A stretch of 15,004 nucleotides of DNA, taken from assembly GCA_015064665.1 (NCBI GenBank), contig SVRU01000071.1, positions 1 to 15,004 of the forward strand, written 5' to 3'. This document shows positions 6,170 to 12,905 of the stretch, in pieces; within the stretch, counting starts at the first letter, position 1; every line of letters begins with the position of its first letter. Both the position numbers and the translations under genes were made by a program. The notes beneath the pieces were generated by a model, which searched no databases, was not told the DNA's origin, and worked only from the letters and a program-made list of their open reading frames with translations. Origin of the DNA: Oscillospiraceae bacterium. GTDB lineage: Bacteria > Bacillota_A > Clostridia > Oscillospirales > CAG-272.

Positions 6170-6914
6170 AATCAAGAATATATCTTCGGGATACGGTAAC
6201 AAACCCGTTCTTAAAAATCTTTCGGTTGACTTTGAAAAAGGAAGGCTTACGAGCATTATCGGTCCTAACGGCTCGGGAAAAAGCACCCTCTTAAAAACCT
6301 TGATAGGTGTTTTGCCGCGCACAAGCGGCAGTATATTGATAGACGGAACGGATACCGTTTCCATGCCGCGCGCTGATATAGCAAAGCGCATAGCCTACCT
6401 TCCGCAAGGACGCGCGGCTCCCGATATGACGGTTGGCGAATTGGTTTTACACGGAAGATTTCCGCACCTTACCTATCCTCGCAGATACTCTCAGCGCGAC
6501 AGAGATATCGCCGACGCAGCTATGGTAAGGTTGGGAATTTTTGAGCTTGCCGAGCGTCCGCTCTCTTCCCTCTCGGGCGGTATGCGGCAGACGGCTTACA
6601 TCGCGATGGCTTTGGCTCAGGATACCGACTATATTTTGCTCGACGAACCAAGCACCTATCTTGATATATCTCATCAAATCAATCTTATGAAAATTTTGCG
6701 TGCGCTTACCGATGACTCAAAGGGTATTATATGCGTAATGCACGATTTACCCATGGCGCTGACCTTTTCAGATTCGGTTGCCGTTATGCAATCGGGTGAG
6801 CTTCTATCCTCTTCGCCCCCCGAAGAGCTCTCCTCGTCAAATCTGATTGAAAAGCTTTTCGGCGTTAAGCTTTATTATGAAAACCGAGAATACGGCTACC
6901 GACTTAAACCGTAA
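6162..6914 (+). CDS. FecE/BtuD-like ABC transporter ATPase
   Basis: A 250-residue nucleotide-binding subunit completing the metal-chelate importer. It carries Walker A GPNGSGKS (34-41), Q-loop Gln82 (YLPQG), signature LSGGM (137-141), Walker B YILLDEP (157-163) with D-loop YLD, and H-loop His194 (CVMHDL). The signature continues MRQTAYIAMALAQ, the pattern of siderophore/B12 importers (usually QRQRAWIAMALAQ), with Thr replacing the second Arg. All catalytic residues are present, so it should hydrolyse ATP at the cytoplasmic face of the FecCD dimer. GGGAG (6148-6152) lies 9 nt from the ATG, which overlaps the permease stop. The three importer genes form a complete set. Confidence 0.93.
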   Translation: MIEIKNISSGYGNKPVLKNLSVDFEKGRLTSIIGPNGSGKSTLLKTLIGVLPRTSGSILIDGTDTVSMPRADIAKRIAYLPQGRAAPDMTVGELVLHGRFPHLTYPRRYSQRDRDIADAAMVRLGIFELAERPLSSLSGGMRQTAYIAMALAQDTDYILLDEPSTYLDISHQINLMKILRALTDDSKGIICVMHDLPMALTFSDSVAVMQSGELLSSSPPEELSSSNLIEKLFGVKLYYENREYGYRLKP

Positions 6915-6936
6915 TTTAAATAAACCTCACGCACAG

Positions 6937-6975
6937 AAAGGAATTGCTTTCAAAGCAACGAACAGCATTAACATG
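6937..6975 (+). promoter_or_regulatory. Hairpin between ribosome site and start of the DUF2156 gene
   Basis: AAAGGAA (6937-6943) is the only good ribosome site ahead of the ATG at 6973, but lies about 30 nt away. Between them is a perfect palindrome TTGCTTT-C-AAAGCAA (6944-6958) that can fold into a 6-bp stem with a 3-nt loop. Folding would shorten the effective distance to about 14 nt. Whether it works this way is inference. Confidence 0.3.
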
Positions 6976-7926
6976 AATAAAATCAAGCAAAACGAGAAGA
7001 TAAAATTCTCGCCAATTACTCTTGATGATAAAACAACCTACGAAGACTATTTTTACAAGGAAGAGCGAATAATCGGAGAGTGTGAGCGCGGATGTGAATT
7101 TTCATTTGCCAATCTCTATTTATGGGGACGGCAAAACATGGCAAAGCTCCGCGGGCACCTTCTTCTCCTCTCACAGTTTGACGAGCGATTCGTTTACCCT
7201 TATCCCCTCGGAGCAGGTGATAAAAAGCCCGTAATTGACGCTATTATCGAGGATTCAAAAGCCAGGGGTATCCCCTGTATCATAACGGGACTGACTCCGA
7301 GCGCGCGGCAAACGCTTGAGGAGCTTTATCCCGAAAGCTTCTCTTTTCAGTCAAATGAAGGCTCTTACGACTACGTTTATTCAATAAACGATCTCGCCGA
7401 GCTTTCAGGCAAAAAATATCACGGCAAGCGCAACCATCTGTACCGTTTTAAAGAAGCTCATCCGACTTATTTAGCCGAGCCGCTTACCGAGGACAATATC
7501 TCAAAGGCAGAGGAAATGGCGGAAGAATGGTACGAGAAACGCCTCAGTGAAAATCCCGATGCGGATTTCCATATGGAAAAGGCTGCTCTCAAAAAGGCTA
7601 TGCGGGATTTCCGCGAGCTTCAGATGGAAGGGCTTGCGATTTCGGAAAACGGCAAAATACTTGCATTTACCTTTGCAAGCCGTCTTTCAGAGGACACCTT
7701 TGACGTGCATTTTGAAAAGGCTTTTTCGGGTATTCAAGGCGCATATGTTGCCATTAATTACGAATTCGCACGTTATATAAGAGCTAAATATCCGAACGTC
7801 AAGTTCCTTGACCGTGAAGAAGATATGGGCATTGAAGGACTCAGAAAAGCCAAACGCAGCTATCACCCCGACAGAATGATAAAAAAATACAAAGCTTACC
7901 TAACAAGGACCTTTGCCGATGAATGA
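6973..7926 (+). CDS. DUF2156 protein (phosphatidylglycerol lysyltransferase C-terminal-like)
   Basis: A 317-residue soluble protein of the DUF2156/LPG-synthase-C family, a tandem GNAT-like fold related to the catalytic domain of MprF, which transfers an aminoacyl group from tRNA. The stand-alone bacterial members have no firmly known substrate. Recognisable features are FANLYLWG (45-52), LSGKKYHGKRNHLYRFK (144-160), the FDVHFEKA strand (243-250) followed by GAYVAINYEFAR (256-267), and the terminal FLDREEDMGIEGLRKAK (278-294). There are no membrane segments, unlike MprF, so it is not itself a lysyl-PG flippase. The start is uncertain: 6973 gives the family-like N-terminus, while the frame is open upstream to 6847, including an ATG at 6877 overlapping the ATPase gene. 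It lies 58 nt after the importer ATPase, with no terminator between, and overlaps the next gene by 8 nt. Confidence 0.85.
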   Translation: MNKIKQNEKIKFSPITLDDKTTYEDYFYKEERIIGECERGCEFSFANLYLWGRQNMAKLRGHLLLLSQFDERFVYPYPLGAGDKKPVIDAIIEDSKARGIPCIITGLTPSARQTLEELYPESFSFQSNEGSYDYVYSINDLAELSGKKYHGKRNHLYRFKEAHPTYLAEPLTEDNISKAEEMAEEWYEKRLSENPDADFHMEKAALKKAMRDFRELQMEGLAISENGKILAFTFASRLSEDTFDVHFEKAFSGIQGAYVAINYEFARYIRAKYPNVKFLDREEDMGIEGLRKAKRSYHPDRMIKKYKAYLTRTFADE

Positions 7927-8707
7927 CACAAATTTCAACGCTGATATTAATATTGGTCTCCCGGAGCCGTCACAAATTCCCGAGCTGAAAGCATTGTGGC
8001 AAGAGGCGTTTGGCGACAGCGCGATTTATATAGATTCGTTTTTTAAAACCGCATTTTCTCATAAAAGATGCAGATGCGCAACTTTGGGTGGTGAGCTTGT
8101 TTCCGCGCTTTATTGGTTTGATTGCTCGTACGGCGGAGGGCGCGTTGCCTATTTATACGCCGTTGCAACCGCAAAGGCATACCGCGGCAGAGGCTTTTGC
8201 CGAATTCTTATGGAGGACACTCACGCCTATCTCAAAAAACTCGGCTACGCCTGCTCGGTTTTAGTGCCGGGAGATGAAGGTCTTTTTAATTTTTACGCAA
8301 GCCTTGGATATAAAACGTTTGGGAAAGTCAAAAACTTCCATGCCGCTTCGAAAGAAAAAAGCGTAAAAATAAGACGAATAAATGCCGAAGAGTATACGCA
8401 GCAGAGACGGAGCTTTCTTCCCGTGGGCGCGGTTATACAAGAGAATGAAAATATAAGCTTTCTCGAAACGCAGTTTTCTTTTTACACGGGTGACGATTTT
8501 TTGCTTGCGGTACGTGTTGACAACGGCAAGCTTTTTTGCGCAGAGCTTCTCGGCAATGCCGACAAGGCTCCCGAAATTTTAACCTCTCTCGGCTGCAAGA
8601 CGGGTGTATTCCGCACACCCGGTGCAGATACTCTGTTTGCTATGTACTGCCCGACGAGCGACACTTTCAAAGAGCCTCCCACATATTTCGGTCTGGCTTT
8701 TGATTAA
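7919..8707 (+). CDS. GNAT family N-acetyltransferase
   Basis: A 262-residue acetyl-CoA-dependent acyltransferase. The acetyl-CoA-binding core is clear: strand AYLYAVATAKAY (78-89) followed by the pyrophosphate loop RGRGF (89-93) and helix CRILMEDTHAYLKKLGY, then LVPGDEGLFNFYASLGYK (115-132), the usual end of a GNAT domain. The remaining ~125 residues form a second domain seen in long clostridial GNAT proteins, ending in PTYFGLAFD. The acceptor is unknown. Start chosen at the ATG 7919, with AAGGA (7905-7909) 9 nt upstream; an in-frame TTG at 7913 adds two residues only. It overlaps the DUF2156 gene by 8 nt, so the two transferases are translationally coupled and probably act in one pathway. 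Last gene of the importer operon. Confidence 0.87.
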   Translation: MNDTNFNADINIGLPEPSQIPELKALWQEAFGDSAIYIDSFFKTAFSHKRCRCATLGGELVSALYWFDCSYGGGRVAYLYAVATAKAYRGRGFCRILMEDTHAYLKKLGYACSVLVPGDEGLFNFYASLGYKTFGKVKNFHAASKEKSVKIRRINAEEYTQQRRSFLPVGAVIQENENISFLETQFSFYTGDDFLLAVRVDNGKLFCAELLGNADKAPEILTSLGCKTGVFRTPGADTLFAMYCPTSDTFKEPPTYFGLAFD

Positions 8708-8746
8708 CAGACAAGAGCCTTGCCGCCGAAATATTTTATTTATTTT
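8683..8746 (+). terminator. Probable terminator overlapping the GNAT stop codon
   Basis: ATATTTCGG (8683-8691) pairs perfectly with CCGAAATAT (8726-8734), with an inner stem GGCTTTTG/CAAGAGCC (one wobble) around the stop codon at 8705-8707. TTTATTTATTTT follows. The tail is interrupted by A residues and the stem has an asymmetric internal loop, so strength is uncertain, but it is well placed before the next promoter at 8757. Confidence 0.5.
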
Positions 8747-8756
8747 CAAAAATATA

Positions 8757-8785
8757 TTGACTTTTGGCAAGAAAAGTGATATGAT
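8757..8785 (+). promoter_or_regulatory. Sigma-A promoter of the amino acid ABC operon
   Basis: TTGACT (8757-8762) and TATGAT (8780-8785) have a 17-bp spacer. The expected start near 8792 leaves a leader of about 48 nt with GGAG (8827-8830) 9 nt from the ATG. No riboswitch-like fold or clear operator was seen. Confidence 0.75.
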
Positions 8786-8839
8786 ATTAGTGATTTAGTT
8801 AGATAAAGTGAAAAATCATTTTGAATGGAGATATGAATT

Positions 8840-9625
8840 ATGAAAAGAATTTTAGCTCTTCTTCTCACCGTAGTGATGATCGTAGCTTCGCTCGTTTCCT
8901 GCGGCGGTACAAAGGGAGATCTTGATGCAGTAAAAGCTGCCGATAAACTCGTTGTAGGTGTCACTGTTTATCCGCCTATGGATTATATTGACGAGGAAAG
9001 CGGTGAATGGGTTGGCTTTGATGCTGAGCTTGCACAGATGTTTGCAGAATCTCTCGGAGTTAACTGTCAGATAGTTATTATTAAGTGGAAGAACAAGGTT
9101 GCTGAAATAAATTCAAAGCAGATAGACCTTATTTGGAACGGAATGACGGCGTCAGACGAGCTTGGAGCAGAGATTGATTTCTCAATTCCTTACGCTAAGA
9201 ACGCGCAGGTTGTAGTAGTCAAGACCGACAGCACCTATACCGCTGCCGACGTTGCAAACCTTTCTCTCGCAGTTGAAGACGCTTCCGCAGGCGACAGCGT
9301 TGCAACCGACACAATCAAGGCTGCAACCATAAACAAGGTTGGTTCTCAGGTTGATGCTCTTAACGAGGTAGCTTCCGGCAACTCTCAGGCAGCAGTTATT
9401 GACTTGACGATGGCAGAGAGCATGCTCGGCAAGGGTGATTATACCGGCCTTAAGATTCTTGACGGCGCAAAGTACGGCGAGGAAATATTTGCAGTCGGTC
9501 TCAGAAAGGGCAGCGACCTCAAGGCAGAACTTGATGCATTCCTTAAAGCAAAATACGCTGACGGAACGATGGCTGATCTTCTTAAAAAATACGCTGTTTC
9601 TCTTAACGAAGACGCTCTTAAATAA
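8840..9625 (+). CDS. Polar amino acid ABC importer, substrate-binding lipoprotein (SBP family 3)
   Basis: A 261-residue lipoprotein. The signal sequence ends in LVSC-G, with Cys21 lipidated. The mature part is a family 3 solute-binding protein (HisJ/GlnH type): LVVGVTVYPPMDY (37-49), WVGFDAELAQMFA (57-69), the hinge strand IDLIWNGMT (95-103), IDFSIPYAKNAQVVV (112-126), and in lobe 2 LSLAVEDASAGDS (141-153) and QAAVIDLTMAESML. It captures an amino acid or close analogue outside the cell and delivers it to the permease that follows. The position that carries the carboxylate-binding Arg in HisJ and GlnH (TITDER pattern) is Leu108 here (TASDEL), so ligand contacts differ from the classical proteins. 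First gene of the second operon, 29 nt before the permease gene. Confidence 0.92.
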   Translation: MKRILALLLTVVMIVASLVSCGGTKGDLDAVKAADKLVVGVTVYPPMDYIDEESGEWVGFDAELAQMFAESLGVNCQIVIIKWKNKVAEINSKQIDLIWNGMTASDELGAEIDFSIPYAKNAQVVVVKTDSTYTAADVANLSLAVEDASAGDSVATDTIKAATINKVGSQVDALNEVASGNSQAAVIDLTMAESMLGKGDYTGLKILDGAKYGEEIFAVGLRKGSDLKAELDAFLKAKYADGTMADLLKKYAVSLNEDALK

Positions 9626-9654
9626 TCATTGAAAAAATCAAGGAAAAAGCGAGA

Positions 9655-10347
9655 ATGGAACTGTTTTTAGATGTTTGTTCCCAGCTCGCAGGTGGATTTA
9701 CAACCGCATTTTTTCTGTTTCTTCTGACGCTTATTTTAGCGTTGCCACTGGGGCTGCTTGTGTCGTTTTGTACGATGTCCAAGTTTGCCCCTTTAAGTAT
9801 GCTCTCTAAAGTTATCGTATGGATACTTCGGGGAACTCCGCTTATGCTGCAGATTTTTGCGATTTTCTACCTGCCTGGACTACTTAATCTGTTCGTTTGG
9901 CCTCAAATGAACACCGGATGGGTGTGGTTTGACCAAACCTTTTCAACGAGATTTATTGCGGCGCTTGTTGCGTTTGCCATAAACTATGCGGCATATTTTT
10001 CGGAAATATTCCGCGGCGGTATTCAATCGATATCACAGGGACAATACGAAGCGTGTCAAGTGCTCGGAATGACGAAAATCGAAACCTTTTTCAGAGTAAT
10101 TCTTCTTCAGGTAGTGAAAAGAATTATTCCGCCGATGTCAAACGAAATAATCACGCTTATAAAGGACACGTCACTTGCGAACACAATTGCAGTATACGAG
10201 CTTATATACGAAGCAACCGAGTTTATGACGGTCAAAGGACTAATCTGGCCGTTATTTCTTGCAGGTGGATTTTATCTCATTTTCGTCGGAATTCTTACGA
10301 TTGTATTCGGCAAGATTGAGAAAAAGCTCGATTACTTTAAGGCATAG
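9655..10347 (+). CDS. Polar amino acid ABC importer, permease (HisM/GlnP family)
   Basis: A 230-residue inner-membrane protein with about five helices, of usual length for HisMQ-type permeases. Family features are the conserved LRGTPLMLQIF (58-68), the ATPase-contact EAA loop EIFRGGIQSISQGQYEACQVLGM... spanning 117-139 with its central Gly, and IKDTSLANTIAVYEL (169-183). Only one permease gene is present, so the channel should be a homodimer. AAGGA (9640-9644) sits 10 nt before the ATG. The stop TAG is part of the AGGAGG ribosome site of the next gene (10346-10351), which makes coupled translation likely. Confidence 0.93.
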   Translation: MELFLDVCSQLAGGFTTAFFLFLLTLILALPLGLLVSFCTMSKFAPLSMLSKVIVWILRGTPLMLQIFAIFYLPGLLNLFVWPQMNTGWVWFDQTFSTRFIAALVAFAINYAAYFSEIFRGGIQSISQGQYEACQVLGMTKIETFFRVILLQVVKRIIPPMSNEIITLIKDTSLANTIAVYELIYEATEFMTVKGLIWPLFLAGGFYLIFVGILTIVFGKIEKKLDYFKA

Positions 10348-10358
10348 GAGGATTTTTT

Positions 10359-11132
10359 ATGGATATGCTTGAAATAAAAAATCTGAGAAAAAGCTTCGGC
10401 AGCGTCGAGGTTCTCAAGGGAATCAACCTTAAGGTCAAAAAAGGTGAGGTTCTCGCGATAATCGGCTCGTCGGGCGGCGGCAAAACCACCCTGCTCCGCT
10501 GCCTTAACTTTCTTGAAACCGCAAACAGCGGTGAGATTATTGTAAACGGAAAAAGCGTCTTTTCGGCCAAGGACGGAGAAAAACCCGTAATCACCCCCGA
10601 GGCACAACTGTCGTTCGGTTTGGTTTTCCAACAGTTTAATCTTTTTCCGCAGTATAGCGCGATAGAAAACCTAATGCTTGCGTCAAAGCTTCGCGCAAAG
10701 AGAAAGAATAAAACCACGAAGGATGGAGAAAGCATCTCACGCATTAGAGCGCGCGCCGAAGCTCTTCTTGAAAGTGTCGGTCTTTCGGAAAAAGCAAACG
10801 CCTATCCGTGTCAGCTTTCCGGCGGTCAGCAGCAACGTGTTGCAATAGCGCGTGCGCTTATGCTCTCCCCAGACATTCTTTGCTTTGACGAGCCGACCTC
10901 GGCTCTCGACCCCGAGCTCACAGACGAAGTTTTGCGTGTTATTCGCTCACTTAAGGACTCCGAGCGTACTATGATAATAGTTACGCACGAAATGGAATTT
11001 GCGAGAAACGTTGCCGACCACGTAATATTTATTTCCGACGGACTTATCGAAGAAGAAGGAACTCCCGAAGAGGTATTTGCTAGTCCCAAAAGTGAAAAAA
11101 CAAAAGCCTTTCTTTTAGTTGATAAAGGCTAA
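10359..11132 (+). CDS. Polar amino acid ABC importer, ATPase (HisP/GlnQ family)
   Basis: A 257-residue ATPase that powers the importer. It has Walker A GSSGGGKTT (36-44; the GSGKST form is more usual), Q-loop at FQQFNLFP (90-97), signature LSGGQQQR (153-160), Walker B ILCFDEP (173-179), D-loop SALDPE and H-loop His210 (VTHEMEFA). The FQQFNLFP and GGQQQRVAIARAL strings are characteristic of the amino acid subfamily. An insertion rich in basic residues (about 111-125, KRKNKTTKDGES) before the signature helix is longer than in GlnQ. AGGAGG lies 7 nt before the ATG. No terminator follows, and the next gene starts 25 nt after the stop. Confidence 0.93.
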   Translation: MDMLEIKNLRKSFGSVEVLKGINLKVKKGEVLAIIGSSGGGKTTLLRCLNFLETANSGEIIVNGKSVFSAKDGEKPVITPEAQLSFGLVFQQFNLFPQYSAIENLMLASKLRAKRKNKTTKDGESISRIRARAEALLESVGLSEKANAYPCQLSGGQQQRVAIARALMLSPDILCFDEPTSALDPELTDEVLRVIRSLKDSERTMIIVTHEMEFARNVADHVIFISDGLIEEEGTPEEVFASPKSEKTKAFLLVDKG

Positions 11133-11157
11133 CTTAACATAGGAGCAGCGATTCGTT

Positions 11158-12840
11158 ATGAACGAAAAGGCAAAAAAGGCATATAAAACATATCAGAGCT
11201 GCGTAAAGCAACTGAAAACCGTTAAAAGAGTTACGAAGCAGGATTTGAATACACTTTACAATATTCAGTGCAGGATGAAAAAGGATTCCGAATACGCAGA
11301 GCAGTTACGTGAGCTGTCTGCCGAAAATGAAAGCTTTTGTAATCTTATAGAAAATTTTTTCGGAGAATATAATAATTTCTACGGTCTTGAAATACGCGAT
11401 GACCTTATTGAATTTGACGATCCCGAATTTGCATCGGGAAGCTATTTTATAATCAAAAGCTACAAAAAAGACGACACGGACAACCTTGTCGAGCTGGCTC
11501 CGACCGAATTTAAGGCTAATGAGGAAGCATTCGTAAGGGCAACCTTATATAGCCACGAATCAAACTCCCCTATCGTTGCGGAAAGGCTGTTAATGTTAGC
11601 CGTAACAGACGAAGGAGAGGAAATCCGAAAAGAAACTTTAAATACGGATACGATGGAATTTACCACGACTCTGTCGCGCCCGGGATACGTAAAATTTAAG
11701 GTGCTTGCCACGGATAGCGCGGCACAAATGATTCTCGGCTCCGAAACGGCTTTTGGGGGTATAATTTTTTCGCGTGAGGAAATAAAAACTGCACACGAGC
11801 CGCCCTCTGATCTTTACGATTTCTGGGACGGTGAGATAAAGCGTCTTATGGATACAGACCCCACGGACACCACCTCAGACGTTTACACGGGTGAGGTCGA
11901 AACGCTTTTTGACATGCCCGCAAAAAACAAATACTCTCTTAAAAGAATCGATAAAGAATACGTCGAATGGCTTAAGAGTAATTCTCAGCCCGCCCCCGAC
12001 GATACCCAGCTTGAGCAGTATAACATTTACGAGCTTGTTTTAAAATCTCCCGGTCCCTGTCCTTCAACGGGTTACGTTTCAATACCTAAATCAGCAAACG
12101 CAAAAGCTCTTCCCATACACGTTTCCTACGACGGATACTCGGTGCGCTCACCCGCTCCGATGATGAAGCCGGACTGTATAGCCGTTCATTGCTCGCATCA
12201 CGGCTACATTCTAGGTCAAAAAGACGCCGAGTTTTACAACGAAATAAGAAAAACGGTGGGAGGCGCATATTGCCTCGGAAACGGTGAACCCAATTCCCGT
12301 TTTGACAACGTGCACGACTGCTATCCGCTTTACATAATGCTCAGAGATCTGCAAATGATAAGATATCTTATAGACCCCACCTTATCAAACGGCATTGAAG
12401 GACTTCACTATGCGTGGAACGGCGATATTATTCTTTGGGGCGGCAGCATGGGCGGGTATCAGACACTTTGTGTCGGAGCTCTTATGCCGATTATGAAAAA
12501 ATATTGCCCCCCTTATAGATCCCTTAGGCTTGAAGCCGGCTCGCCCGCATTCGGCGACGTTGCAGGCCATACCGCAGGCAGAGTGAAATCAACCTTCTTT
12601 ACCTATTCCAAGGGCGTTGATTATTTTGACACGGCTATCCTCTCAAGCCTTATTTCCGATGAAACTCTTATCCACCGAGCATCACTTGGCGACGAGGTAT
12701 GCACCGCGTCGTCTATGACCGCTATGTATAATATGATACCGGGCGATGTGAAAAAGGAAATACGCTACGTGCAAAATTCTTCGCACGGCTATCTTCCTGA
12801 TGAAGAACATCAGACGTGGTACGTTTATAAAAACAAATAA
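11158..12840 (+). CDS. Acetyl xylan esterase (AXE1)-like alpha/beta hydrolase with N-terminal accessory domains
   Basis: A 560-residue protein whose C-terminal part (about 214-557) resembles the AXE1/cephalosporin-C deacetylase family of alpha/beta hydrolases, which remove acetyl groups from sugars. The domain opens with PPSDLYDFWDGEIKRL. The nucleophile elbow is GGSMGG with Ser430, the acid is probably Asp512 in SLGDEVC and the base His543 in SSHGYLPD. The first ~85 residues are helical and charged, and about 95-195 looks like a small beta-rich domain. Single-domain AXE1 enzymes are about 320 residues, so this is an enlarged version. No signal peptide or membrane segment is visible, suggesting a cytoplasmic enzyme working on imported oligosaccharides. 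It begins 25 nt after the amino acid importer ATPase (GGAG at 11142-11145), probably co-transcribed. The substrate is not known from sequence. Confidence 0.8.
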   Translation: MNEKAKKAYKTYQSCVKQLKTVKRVTKQDLNTLYNIQCRMKKDSEYAEQLRELSAENESFCNLIENFFGEYNNFYGLEIRDDLIEFDDPEFASGSYFIIKSYKKDDTDNLVELAPTEFKANEEAFVRATLYSHESNSPIVAERLLMLAVTDEGEEIRKETLNTDTMEFTTTLSRPGYVKFKVLATDSAAQMILGSETAFGGIIFSREEIKTAHEPPSDLYDFWDGEIKRLMDTDPTDTTSDVYTGEVETLFDMPAKNKYSLKRIDKEYVEWLKSNSQPAPDDTQLEQYNIYELVLKSPGPCPSTGYVSIPKSANAKALPIHVSYDGYSVRSPAPMMKPDCIAVHCSHHGYILGQKDAEFYNEIRKTVGGAYCLGNGEPNSRFDNVHDCYPLYIMLRDLQMIRYLIDPTLSNGIEGLHYAWNGDIILWGGSMGGYQTLCVGALMPIMKKYCPPYRSLRLEAGSPAFGDVAGHTAGRVKSTFFTYSKGVDYFDTAILSSLISDETLIHRASLGDEVCTASSMTAMYNMIPGDVKKEIRYVQNSSHGYLPDEEHQTWYVYKNK

Positions 12841-12846
12841 AAAGTG

Positions 12847-12884
12847 CCCGACAAAGAGCGAAACTCTCTGTCGGGTGTTTTTTT
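12847..12884. terminator. Bidirectional intrinsic terminator
   Basis: CCCGACAAAGAG (12847-12858) pairs with CTCTCTGTCGGG (12864-12875), one mismatch, loop CGAAA. TGTTTTTTTT follows on the plus strand, and on the minus strand CACTTTTTATTT follows. It separates the stops of two convergent genes (12840 and 12906). Confidence 0.9.
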
Positions 12885-12905
12885 CATAAGTAAAGCTGTG
12901 AAATT

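Noticed and set aside
8791..8818. TGATTT...AAATCA inverted repeat in the leader of the amino acid operon
   Set aside because: Only 6 bp, AT-rich, in an AT-rich leader; expected by chance.
9626..9654. Terminator or attenuator between binding-protein and permease genes
   Set aside because: No stem of useful length; the gap just holds the permease ribosome site.
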